Source: Armillaria gallica
Taxonomy: Eukaryota > Basidiomycota > Agaricomycetes > Agaricales > Physalacriaceae
Assembly: GCA_037576215.1 (NCBI GenBank)
Contig: JBANDB010000011.1
Location: 682,001-746,000 of the forward strand
Direction: 5' to 3'
DNA: 64,000 nt
The position numbers and the translations under genes were made by a program. Below the pieces are notes generated by a model that was given only the letters and a program-made list of their open reading frames with translations, was not told the origin of the DNA and searched no databases. Positions 46,318-57,503 of this stretch are shown here, piece after piece. The first letter of the stretch is position 1; the number at the start of each line of letters is the position of its first letter.

Positions 46318-49300
46318 AGGTAGGCGACGTGACTCTTTGCGTGACACCCATGTCCAAATTGAGCGAACCAGATGCTCGAGGAGACATAGGACTTGCGACA
46401 GACTAAATATATCAGATATCAAAAATAGAAGTTGTTTGAAACAAGTATAAGTAGTCGCAAACGAAAGGGATTTCCAAGAGGTTCCATATTGGTTGAGTAA
46501 TTAACGATTTATTACTGAAATAGCGCAATTATATGATATTCTCCTTCTCTAGTTCCTCGAGAATGCTTTCTGGGAGCACCCGATGTCCTCTATAGCATCG
46601 TGCTGCCCAAGCGGCCTGTCTGCCATTTAACCCACGTGCATAGGCAACCATAAACCGAAGGGAACGGTTGACAAATCTAGAAACAATAATTTCAACTGTT
46701 ACTTCCTGCCATTACAAGTGAATTAAAGAGCCTACCGACGCATACTAACAATATGAATTGCTCCTAAAGCTGCTAGTGCATTTTTCTCCAGCACATCCTC
46801 CCGGGAAGAATCAGGATTAAGTCGGCACAGCCGCTTTGCATAGCCCCAACACTGCTCTATTGGATTAAGCTCGCAGTGAAATTTTGGCAGGAAGACAACT
46901 TGAACACCGCGTGCCTCACATCTGACTTCAAGGAAGGATTTGACATTTGCAAAGTCCGGCTAATTGAATAAGATGCGACGGCAGCAGCAATCCTCCGCAG
47001 GCGATGCACATTTAAAACCCTTGCACTCTGCCTTTTTGGACTTGATAAATTCCGCTGTAAATCCACGCTCCTGAAGGATAACTGCTGTCCCTTTAAAGAC
47101 ACCTGCACGAGGATGGCCATCAGGAAAGTAAAGCGGCTGAGGAGCATTGTTAAATGTAGCATCCTTCATCCGGACTTTAACTTTCTCATAGGAACCATCG
47201 GGCTTATGGACCGGCTTCCCATGCTCGTCGCGTAGTGTGATGTCTACCAGCCAGTTTTTTCCAACAGGAGGGGTGTTCCTAGGCATTTTGCGAGCGGAGA
47301 TTTCATCATCAGCACGCTTTTTGTGGGTCGTAGCATTATCATAAATGAAGATATGCTCGATGTCATTGCCAAAGTCCAGGAGAATGTCCATGGCCTCGTT
47401 GGCCTGTGAAATGATGTCATCTGTGGTAAAGTACCCATCCCTGTTCTTGCCCGGTTTCATGACTCTGCGTGCACTTTTTGTTTTATCCAATGACTCCAGC
47501 CACCCAAAATCAGCTGAGAAGAAGTCTGCGATCATAAGAGATGCCCCCTCTCCCTTGTGGTATGGTTTTGCAGGCTCGGCAATGTGATACCAAGACTTCC
47601 TTCTCCGATCGTGTGCATAGAAGATAGATTCGTCATGAAACCAAAGAACAACATGCTTGCCATCAGGGCGAACACCATCAATCGGCTTTCCATCCTTGTC
47701 AAAGATCTGCATCCGGTGCCTGAGTTTCTCGATCTTCGGAATGAATACTTTGTCGCGATCCCATACCACATCTGCATGCTCATGCCCATCAACATATTGG
47801 CCCTTCTTTGCTTCCTGCCAATGGTAACCTAAGACCCGAAGGTAGTGTTGTGCTGTGCGCAGGGAGATCTCCTTTTGTGATTCCGTGTTTCTCCTTTATG
47901 TCAGGACGTGCCAAAAACAGAACAACCTTTGCGGCTGTGATGTCCTTTCCTAGCTCTTGAAGATGCAAATTAACCTCTTGGGCTAGGTCCTCATTGACAA
48001 GCATTGTTTCGTTCCAGTTGCCATATGGATTTAGCAGGAGGAGAGTACGATCAGATATATATTGATGGACCAGTTGGCGAAGGATCCGAGCACAATATGT
48101 CCCACAGAGCAATGTAACCGCGGCCTGAAGAGATGAAGCGGCCCATTTTTCGTAAGTCATAGATCTTGGGTCTGTGTAAAGAGAGAGCATTGATTGCATT
48201 CCCTCCATCCGAACCCTTCGAAATGGATCTAGATCCACATTTTTATGCCCCTTTCCATTGTCCCTTTGAGGATACTGTAAGGGATACGGATTTCCTTCGG
48301 ACCGGTAGCTACATCATTTATTTTCTTTTGCTTACATATCCCTTGCGGCAAGCGTCGTATGCGCCGATTTCGGACTTTTCCTCACTTAACCTCTTACTTC
48401 TACCATGCTTTTGTGTCTTTGACCTAGCTTTCTTCTGGCAATATACGCCCGACTCGTACTCATTTCTGGGTTGAAGACCCATCGCGTGGCAGATCCTTTA
48501 CAGATACAGAGTATCGTGCAGGTCCTTCAAAGCAGCCAATGCTTTACTCATTGATGGTGGCTCTGTGTTCTTCCCATCACGCTTCAACGCAGCGGAGAAT
48601 GTGTCCTCGAAGGCATTAAATTCTTTGATAGGAGTGGGAGGGGGAGCCCGGATTCCGTCAGGCACCAGCAATGGCTTCATCTCGATCGGCTATTGGCAGT
48701 GCGTGATAATTGACAATGTGCTCCATATCAGATTCCCCATCTGTTTCATCATCCAGCACCATGCCATTACTCCCGGAATGGAAGGCAAGAACCGATTCAT
48801 TGTCTTCTTCAATGATGTCCTTGCACAATGGCCCATTTGGCTTGTGCAGGGTGTATTTGTGGTGGGATTGATTGGGAGCTGCAGCAGGGACTTTGGGAGA
48901 GGATGAATTTACATCAAAGAATCCATGGCAGACATTTTCAGGTAATGGAACATTGACCTGATTGTGTACAAGTGGCATTGTGAAGAATGTGTCATCATTT
49001 GGAGCCGGATCAAGATCTAGGGGCACCATGGATGCCACTGGATGTATAGAATCATCATGCTAACATTATAAGCCAAACTATCATGTAATGAGAGGTGAAT
49101 ATATGCACATTTTCCTTATTATCAAATTTTCTTCTCTTTTTCTGAGGAGACAAACACTCTATTGTCCGCTTCACTCCATTTTTAAGGGCTTCTACAGCTT
49201 TTCCTATGTTTTCTAGTCTTCGTTTGAGGTGGTTTGACTTTCAAGCCATGATAAGGAAGCTTTGCAATGCGTCGAGACACATATATTAACACAATGATGC

Positions 49301-49513
49301 TCTAAATCCATAATTACTTCTTCCGTATAGTCTTTCTGACAAAATTGTTATTGTGATCAAATGAAATATGCTTCAATACACAATTCCTATTTTCTACTTT
49401 CGACATATCTATACGAGGAAGCGGAATAGTTAACTTTTTCTGTGAGAGTCGCTCAATTTGGACATGTCACACGAGATCATGTGACCTAAGCGTATTTTGG
49501 ATGTCGCCTACCT
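46318..49513 (-). mobile_element. DDE transposon with TA target site, 3.2 kb
   Basis: The ends carry AGGTAGGCGAC (left, from 46318) and its reverse complement GTCGCCTACCT (right, to 49513), each flanked by TA (46316-46317 and 49514-49515), the target duplication of Tc1/mariner-type elements. About 40-60 bp further in, both ends have a second inverted motif, CATGTCCAAATTGAGCG (left) and CGCTCAATTTGGACATG (right), probably transposase binding sites. A transposase reads on the minus strand between them. The element appears full length but its gene has at least one stop. Confidence 0.82.
46529..49038 (-). pseudogene. DDE superfamily transposase (Tc1/mariner-like)
   Basis: Minus strand. ATG at about 49038 begins a long acidic N-terminus (about 48660-49038 and 48500-48680). 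A helical DNA-binding region follows (about 47790-48240; RMEGMQSMLSLYTDPRSMTY). The catalytic core then runs with few breaks (46960-47769): WFHDESIFYAHDRRR gives the first acidic residue, HIFIYDNATTHKKR the second, and PKFHCELNPIEQCWGYAKR at about 46850-46900 the third (DDE). After an intron at 46677-46735 (GT...AG on this strand) the tail reads FMVAYARGLNGRQAAWAARC, with TAA at 46529-46531. All three catalytic acids are present. TAG at 46960-46962 replaces the Gln expected before PDFANV, and the N-terminal frames need at least one more shift or intron to join. So it is a nearly intact but probably inactive transposase. Confidence 0.82.
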
Positions 49514-49515
49514 TA

Positions 49516-50371
49516 AGTTCTCATACAATTTATAATAAATATAGGGAGCAGAAGAGTGACACAAGCAAAGACGTTATTGTTTTGGTATGTATTTTTGCTG
49601 ATCCTGGTCTGAATTGGCAGAGACTTGGCCTATCAAGCAGAACTAGATGTATGGGCCATCGCTCTGCGTGGCAGGTCTGAGTCCTATGTCCTTATCTGGG
49701 CCATGCATTATCGGAATCGCGTTCGAATATGAATACATCCCCACTTTTGCTGTCGAGACAGGAAAAGCTGACCCTTGAATGCGGAGCAGCAATGGTGTGA
49801 GCCATCGGTCTAGTCCCAGTATGGCTCTCTCTCCAATACTATTCCACCACCATGATAGCACCAGCTGCTTCAGTGTCATTGCAAAAAGTTTCACTGCCTC
49901 AGAAAATCTTTCTATCAATTGCATGTCAGAAGGGATATTTCTTCTACAAGGGGGAAGACACACAACTCGAGAAGATGAAAAAATGGATGGTGCCTGGCTA
50001 TGACAGAGCCTTCTTGCCTTGTTTGCATATCCTTCCAATTGGGTCAAGACAAGTGGCATGAGAGCGAAGAGACCATAGAAAACATATCATTTCTTGGACA
50101 GCAGAGAGATATTTGGGTAGCACCAGGGAACTCGTTGTGAACTTTCATGGAGTAATATTTTGGTCATGGTATTAGAAAGAGTTGCGTGTTTGCTGAACAA
50201 TAAATAGACACGTCAACTAAGCCTGTATCTATCCATCACTACTGATAACCCCACAAAAATGATGAATGCATCGGAAAGTGGAGGAATGGCCAACAACCGT
50301 GGTGTTGAAGCTTTGAAGGATTTTCCAATGATGACATGAGTGATCAAGGGACAAACACTGCCTTCGCGGAC
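49516..50371. other. Intergenic with one unassigned minus-strand frame
   Basis: Between the DDE transposon and a hAT-type MITE. A 138-codon minus frame (49643-50059; MPLVLTQLEGYANKARRL, later LKQLVLSWWWNSIGERAI) is open but matches no family I know, and the opposite strand is also open there, so I do not call it a gene. Confidence 0.35.
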
Positions 50372-50379
50372 CTATAGAT

Positions 50380-51045
50380 TAGTGTTGCCGCCGCTCAGCT
50401 TCAGTCAGCTTTTTGTGAGCTATACCCATTTATAGCTCTTAGCCGAACAGAGCAGCCCAAAAATGTGTCCGCTCAGCTCAGCTTCCGCTCGACTTCCGCT
50501 GAGTGGCCAGCTTGGTGCCAAAATAGGTAATACAGGTGCACAGGGCATGCTAAAGTGCGTTGGCAGCAAATATATGGAAACTCAGGCAGCTACACCCTCA
50601 GGTATCCTTTTAGGATCCAATGAGACATTTATAAGGTGTCAGGAATAAGTTCTTTGAAGCATTCTTGAGTGACATGTCAACAATGTCATTTTCCATTTGT
50701 CAGCAATTCCTACTTTGGAAGTACAACTAAATTTGTATCATTGAAGGGCCATTTACATGATAATGATAGCGGAAATGATACAGGTATCAATGCATGAGAG
50801 GAAATGAGCCCATGTGAGCTGTAGCTTGAATTTTGGGCTATAAACAACAGCAGAAATAGGTATGATGTTTCTGATGTCCCAATTGGGAAGAAGCCGGCAG
50901 CTTGACCTGCTCAAGCTGCATCAAAGCTGGTCAAATTGTCAAGCCGAGCGGCATTGAGCTGTGAGCGACAGTCTGAGCTTGGCTCGGAAATTATCAGCTT
51001 GGCTTGGCTAGCTCACCAGCTTGAGCTGGAGCGGTGGCAACACTA
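50380..51045. mobile_element. hAT-type MITE, 666 bp
   Basis: Ends begin TAGTGTTGCCGCCGCTC (left) and, on the reverse strand, TAGTGTTGCCACCGCTCC (right). The octamer CTATAGAT is perfectly repeated at 50372-50379 and 51046-51053. There is no transposase frame. The ends are rich in AGCTCAGC/GAGCTNAGC motifs. The TAGTGTT start resembles that of the large hAT at 14511 but the inner repeat differs, so a different autonomous partner is expected. Confidence 0.92.
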
Positions 51046-51479
51046 CTATAGATATGCACCAGCACAAGATGGATGACTAGAAAAGGAACCGATGGAAGAA
51101 CCATGTAGAGAGTGTACAGCCATTGATGATTACAATACATGCAGCAGTAAAGCTGGCTTGGAAATAGATAACTGCACTCAATGAGGATATACCTGTGAGT
51201 AAGAGAGCCTGAAGTATATGAGAAAATACTATCATAAACACGTAGCATTAGGAAAAAGAGGGTAGAACCAGTACATGGACATCCAAAAGTCAGCAAAGGC
51301 GCACGCGAAGGGGGGGAACAAAAAGTTGGTCCGAAGAAACCGAAAATGGAAACTGCCACAACGAATAGAAAAAACTTCCCACGAAGAGTCAAGGTGTAAG
51401 GGTTCAGCAACGGCCACAATCAATAGAAGTTTCCCATGGGATTTTGAAGGTACATAATAACCGAGATACCTATATACAT

Positions 51480-52300
51480 AGGACTCGGAATCTGGTCTCC
51501 GGCAGGGCATCCACAACTATTGTGTGTATATTTGACTCATAATATAGACTCATGATGTTTGAAAGCCAGGCGCTGGGTCCCGTAAGGTAAGTTTGTACCC
51601 TGAATGGATCCTGTAGCTGCAAGAGGGGCGCAGACATAAAATAGCCGACGTGACCTACATTTTCGTGTTTAAGGACAGGTCCCACCCCCTCTCCCCTCCC
51701 CTCCTTCCATATAGGGTAGTCATATAGCAATATTTGGGACGCTTAGTCATAGTATTTGTTGGCGGCAACTTCTGGCTAGTTGCCAGGTATATGCCAGACC
51801 TCATGGCAACTGATTCCAGCACCGTTCCAGTAACACAAAAAGGCTGGAATGTATTAGAATGTTCAAAGGGTTACATTTTGATCAATTTATTGACTCAATG
51901 CCTCATGAGGTTGTATCAAACTGCTATATAAGGTAAGTCAGTTTTGTGTTTAAGGTCAGCTCCCCTCCCACCCTCCCCCCCTACCTCCTTTGCCAGATTT
52001 TAGCCATGCGCCCCTCTTGTGTAGCTGACAATGATTACCACATCAGGTCTCACTGGACATTATCCGGCTGGCACATTGCGCATCTCTACCATGCTCAAAA
52101 TTCACCCATCTGCGCTGTGGTTCCGTGTATGCAGTCACAACTGGGTGTTTTGCATTGGAGTTTAGGGTGATGATACCAGTCGACTATGATTGGAGTTAAA
52201 TGTATCGGCACCCAACTGTGCAAATTACGATTTGTACACCATTGTGTGACTCAGGTTTTCCCCCTCAAGACACTGCAATAATATTACTCAGCTGGCTCTC
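51480..52300 (+). repeat. Diverged duplicate of 31650-31970, split by a MITE
   Basis: Sequence before 51612 and after 52028 matches the earlier region in order (TTGTACCCTGAA; ATGATTACCACATCAGG versus ATGATCACCGCATCAGG; GATGATACCAGT). The 400-bp MITE is absent from the earlier copy. No gene seen. Confidence 0.45.
51620..52019 (+). mobile_element. MITE family M1, copy 1 (400 bp)
   Basis: Starts CAAGAGGGGCGCAGACATAA and ends with ATTTTAGCCATGCGCCCCTC followed by TTG, giving inverted ends CAAGAGGGGCGCA. The octamer TGTAGCTG is perfectly repeated at 51612-51619 and 52020-52027. The interior has C- and G-run tracts, CGTGTTTAAGGACAG near one end and TGTGTTTAAGGTCAG near the other, and no coding frame. 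8-bp duplications fit hAT- or KDZ-type transposases; the mobilising family is unknown. Confidence 0.9.
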
Positions 52301-52379
52301 ATTATTGAAACAATCACAAAATAGACACCTCCGCCTCTCGACATGAAGACCGCTCTCCTCAAACACCAGGCCTTGTGTG

Positions 52380-52993
52380 AAAATTGAACACAGGCAGGGA
52401 CAATTCAGAATTAATACATACATTGTGAAATTTCTCCACCATATGATACCTCTAACTGACCCTCGCAGATTCCCTTCCAGCGTCTAGTGACACTCGGATC
52501 CAGATCAACGTCCAAGGGAGCATCAAGCCATACTCTCATCAACCTGACACAATCGTCTGAGTCATGACAACAAGAGTCAAGCATATTAACAAGGATATAA
52601 TTGTGGCCAATGAAATTAGACTCCCAAAGATCCAGCTCTTCAAGACATGGTAACAATACTGGCTGGTCCAGCTCGCAGAAAAATGGAGCGAAGAATCTCC
52701 CGTTGACACTGCAAACACAGAGGTGGAGACTCCTGACATGATGCCAAGTGTAGGAATTCTATCATTCCCTGTCCTGCATTGACATCGCTGACAACACAGA
52801 AGATCGAAAGGTCGACGAGGTTAGACAATGGTACTTGGGAGATCTCAGGAAAATGAGACACGGCAGAACTGAAATCGAATGATAACTTCTGTAGTGCAGG
52901 GAATGTGAGGTTTGTGAAGAGGTGTGCCAAGGCGCCATGATCCTCTGTATTATCACCCTCTTCCTGGATGTACACCTCTCTTACATCACCCAT
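52380..52993 (-). pseudogene. F-box/LRR protein, C-terminal fragment
   Basis: Minus strand, broken by one frame change at about 52750. Upper part: LFTNLTFPALQKLSFDFSSA, then a PLSNLVDLSIF repeat. Lower part: PVLLPCLEELDLWESNFIGH and DAPLDVDLDPSVTRRWKGIC with GQLEVSYGG. This leucine-rich pattern and its end are typical of C-termini of agaricomycete F-box proteins. No F-box is present upstream, so it is a truncated relic. Some residues are as expected after C-to-T change (Cys where Arg is usual). Confidence 0.6.
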
Positions 52994-55900
52994 TAAAAGC
53001 CTAGTAATAGATTATTCAGTGTAGCGGTAAGACAGCTGTAATGTATTAATCCCTTGTACTTGCAGATATGCACAATCTATTATTCCTTGCTATTGCAAAG
53101 GATTTTTGGCAGAGGAATCCAAGCCGGGTATAGGGCCAGACAATGCTCCACATGTTGTCATCACGGGTATAGTTGCAGCCTCGACATGCTCGATGTACTG
53201 GACACTATGGGCCTGTGTGCTCCCACCTTCAAGCACCTTGCTGTTGAATTGGGCCTAAATTTTCTGCTGATTCTTTGATGTGCTGAGCTTCTTTTGATTT
53301 GTTATCAACATGGACATGAGATCATATGAGCTCAAGTGATTCTTGACAGTTTTCATATGTGGAAGTTATTTTTGTTCACCTTTGATGTCGCTGTCACCCA
53401 TTGTCCACCTTCCTCCGGAGATGACCAGGTTCGCATGTTTTCCCTCCATATGTCTTCCCTTTTTCCGTTTCAGCCCCATATGTTTTTTTTTCATGATGTT
53501 TTTCCACCACTCTGACATTTCTTCAATGATGTTTTCTATTATTTCTAACATGTTTTTTTTTTGACCTGCCGCAAAACAAAGATCTATTGTTACAAGATCT
53601 ATATCCACTGTAGCTCTACCCATTTTCTTTCTACCCGTAAACGCAATGGATTGACAGAAAAAATTTACACTACCAGGGTTCGAACTAAAATCTTCACAGT
53701 AACAATATAGAGCAAACAGTAACACCACCTAGGCCATAGAGCCATATGAAGAAAAGGTAATGCATACCATATATCTAGTTCTTCAGCAGAAAAATTAGCC
53801 CCAAAAAAAAGCCCTTCATCATGCATGGGGGGTGTAGGCGAAGGGGGTGGGGTCATGCATGGTATCATTGGTAGCATCGATACCCTCGCTGTTGAAAGAG
53901 AAGGCTGATTGAGAATTGAGAGTGATAGCAGGCAGGTGGAGCACCAAAAAGATGACCGGGCGATGTCAATGGCTGTTTGACAGTGATGAAGGGCCAATCC
54001 AGCAAAAAGGAGTTTACCACTGCATTCCATATTGCTGAAAGTAAAGTTGTTACAAAAGCGGTGGGGCTGTAAGGGGTGATACAGGATCTAAAAGGCAGGC
54101 GTCGGGATGGTGGGTGGGTGTACAGTGATGATGATGTCCAGAAAGAAAAACAACCACAGAATCGTAGTCCCCTGCCCAAATAATGGGAGATGTACTAGTC
54201 TGGGGTGTGTAGGTGACCTCATTGGTGTGGGAGAGCTTGATGTTGGTCAAAGATGGGGTGGGCAGCCATGCGGGTCATGGTGGTTGCACAGCCATATTTT
54301 TGGGTGCATTTGATGCACCCTCAAGTCGCCTATTCATGCCCACAAGCATGTTGTCGTTGCCATCCTTAACTGCCAGCATCCTGATCTTCCTCTTGCCCTC
54401 CTGCTTGGATGCTCCCACACTCCCGCAGTCTTCCTGTGTTTCCTACTGTCCTTGTAAGCCTTTCCCTAGGTCTTCTCATGGCACAGCAACAGAGCATGAT
54501 GATCCCTGCCCTTTGCCATTGTCACTGTCATCGATGGGTTCATTGTTGTTGTTGTCATTGTTGTCATTCGTCTGCAGGAATTACGCTTGTGCTCTCAGAT
54601 GGCAGCTGATATGGCATCTCCGAGAGTATTCCAGGTTGTTCAGACATAGGAAGCTTGTGCTCGACAACGATTTCCCTTGATGTTGATACTGGGTAGGCTG
54701 AGTTGGTTGGAATGGGGATTGGCAGGGGGCATTTCCAGATTAGCAGGGGTCATTGAAGGAAGACGTCATCATCATCGAATGCTGAAGGATATCCTCGGTG
54801 TCCTAGGGCTATGAGGAGCATTGCCTTGTCTGAGGGCTTACATGCTGAGGTGGGGGGTAGAACAGTTGCTATCTGGGGCGCTTGGAGCTGCTGGATGCAT
54901 AAAAAGTATCTAGAATAATAGTAAGTATGAAGAAAAGTAATTACATACCTTTTTACACCTGTGAGAGGGCTGTCAGGTGAATGGACAGGGCGTCATCATG
55001 TTCGAGATAGTGGTAAAAGACCATGAAAGAAGAGGCACAGCCACTTGATCTCTGCTCGGTTGGTCGGACCGCAGTGATCGAGTGTGCAGAATGAGAGCTC
55101 GGAATTCGTCTGCTGCTCGAACCACTCATTCCAACATCCCATGAGCTTTTGGGATGTTCAATTGTGAGTGTTTATCATATATCTATGTACAATTTTGTAG
55201 ACCGGAATGTGATGGAAAGCAGATAATTGATATTTAATAGTACTTTTCTTACATTTTGAGGCCTTTTCAATAAGATCCCCTCTCCATGTGACTCTGTGTT
55301 TTCTCAAACTGCAGAAGAATTGTAATATATTCAAGTCCATATATAATACTGTTGATAAGGCTCATCCGATCCATCCTGATCTACTAATAAATGTGTATAT
55401 AGACTGTCTGGGTTTTTGAAGCCACCTTTTGTGCGTTTCACTATGAGTCACTCGATCCCATTGCCTAATGACTTTAAAATGATATTAATTCAATATGGGT
55501 ATTTTTGCTCATAAATTCCTCTGCAAGCCACCAAAATTGAACTGTATCTCAGTCTACTATACTGTGATACTTCTAGATACTTTTCCCCACTGCATCAAAC
55601 GTTGATGACCTATACCATAGACATTTGTTCTGAAGTTGCTTTTCCCGGCAATGTCTGAAAGATGTTGAATTCACTAGTTTCATTGCTTTAAACACATTTA
55701 CTACACTATATTTATTATACATGAAACCAGTGTAACTAATATAATAAAATTTTGAAAAGAAAACTTGCGGACATGCAAGGGACAGTGAGGTGTAGATGTC
55801 GAGGATGGCCATGGCATGTCAGATCGTCTTGTTGCCATCGAAATGTAAAATTGCTAGGTCATCTGAGGTGAGAATTCGAGAATAGTAAATAGACTTCACC

Positions 55901-56570
55901 GCTGCCATGCTTGTGTTGAAAGCAGGGATGCTGAGGCAGATGTAGGGGGTGATATGAAGAATGGTGTCAGGATGGGGAGTAGCACACAATGACAGCAGCA
56001 TCGGGAGAGGAAACAAACCCTGGATTCGTGATCCACCACTGAAATGATAGGATTTGGAGGAATTTTGAATGTGTAGAAGGGCTGGATGATGCGGGAGAGT
56101 CCGATGTTGGAAGGGAAGGGGTGGGCAGCAGCGCGTGTCGAGACAGGTGCACAGTCATAGTTCTGGGTACATCCAATGCATCCTGAAATATTGTATCAGG
56201 TCAGAAAAAGGTGCACGAATGGTCTTCATTGTTAGCCTTGCAGTGCCGATGTTGCTCCCACTGCCCTATTCCACTTCTCCTTCCTTCCCTGCACACCTGC
56301 GACACTTACCATCTGCCACAGTCTAGCCATACTCTACAGAAGGGCCCCACACCATTGTAGGGCCTTCCCAGTCCCTCCTGTCATCACCACCATTGTCCAG
56401 TTTGTCATTGTCATTGTCTATACTGCACTTCCAGTTGATACTCCTCTCCTATTTGCAGGTGATGATCGATTTTCAACTCCTTGGTCTGTTTTTGGTTGTT
56501 GTTATGCTGTCCATCAGTCTGCGAATACGATTAGCCTCGGGGGGGGGGGAGGGGGTAGCTGGGTTGGTTG
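52994..56570. other. Unassigned interval between inverted M1 MITEs
   Basis: Low-complexity and degenerate sequence with no gene I can name. About 54060-54310 and 55930-56190 are diverged direct copies of one another (shared GGGGTGATA, then GGGTGGGCAGC and a CACAGYCATA block). Their minus-strand frames contain PTPSL and a hydrophobic or aromatic segment, so a decayed tandem gene pair is possible. About 53460-53570 is T-rich with several ATGTTTTTTT tracts. About 53666-53760 on the minus strand has tRNA-like A-box and B-box motifs. Confidence 0.35.
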
Positions 56571-56578
56571 GAATGAGG

Positions 56579-56972
56579 CAAGAGGGGCATGTGGCTAAAA
56601 TCCAGCAAAGGGGGTAGGGGGGGAGGGGTGCTGACCTTAAACACAAAACTGACTTACCTTATATAGCAGTTTGATACAACCTCATGAGGCATTGAGTCAA
56701 TAAATTGATCAAAATGTAACCCTTTGAACGTTCTGATACACATTCTAGCCTTTTTGCATTACTGGAACGGTGCTGGAATCAGTTGGCATGGGGTCCGGCA
56801 TGTACCCGGCAACTAGCCAGAAGTTGCCGCCAACAAATACTATGACTAAGCGTCCCAAATATAGCTATATTACTACCCTATATGGAAGGAGGGGAGGGGA
56901 GGGGGGGTGGGACCTGTCCTTAAACACGAAAATGTAGGTCATGTCGGCTATTTTACATCTGCACCCCTCTTG
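56579..56972 (-). mobile_element. MITE family M1, copy 2 (394 bp, inverted)
   Basis: Reverse-complement homologue of 51620-52019 over its full length. Ends CAAGAGGGG and CCCCTCTTG. Flanking octamers GAATGAGG (56571-56578) and GAGTGAGG (56973-56980) agree at 7 of 8 positions, as expected for an older insertion. No coding frame. Confidence 0.88.
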
Positions 56973-57480
56973 GAGTGAGGATGCGGAGCCGTATTTGTGG
57001 CAGCGGGGCATCGTTGAGTTCTGAGATCTTTGATATCGTTCATGGTATTGGCCATAGTCCAGGATATTAGAGTGTGCATGGTGCTCATGAGACCGTATGT
57101 GTGGTGGATGGATGTGGATGCAGTCGCTGGGCTGTGGCAGTGTCATAGGCAATATTACATAATCTCACATGGCAAAATTATTTTCGTTTGATTTTTATCC
57201 CCTACAGTGAGCAAGCATCGGCATGACAGGTCTCAGGGCTAGGAAAAATATACAACTCTTAAAGTTTATGCCTGAATTTTGGCTGTGAAATTTCATAGAA
57301 TACTAGGAAAACATATCATGACATATCAACCCGGAGGAGGGATTGATTTGATGGATATGAAAGGCAAACAGACCAAAAATAACACTCACATCATGGAATT
57401 TAACAGAGCGGTGATGTGCTCGGTAACGGGCAGCGCACAAATGAAACTAGTGTCTAGATCATCAATCTAGATACTAAATC

Positions 57481-57503
57481 ACACACACACACACACACAC
57501 ACA
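57481..57503. repeat. (CA)n microsatellite
   Basis: Eleven and a half uninterrupted AC units at the left edge of the CTAG-rich block copy B. Confidence 0.95.

Noticed and set aside
49643..50059. 138-codon minus-strand gene
   Set aside because: The opposite strand is open too, there is no motif or intron pattern, and it lies in a transposon-rich interval.
53666..53745. A tRNA gene on the minus strand
   Set aside because: A- and B-box-like motifs are present but the T-stem and acceptor stem do not pair.
51620..56972. A single 5.3-kb transposon with 400-bp inverted ends
   Set aside because: Each 400-bp block has its own inverted ends and its own distinct 8-bp duplication, so these are two separate MITEs.
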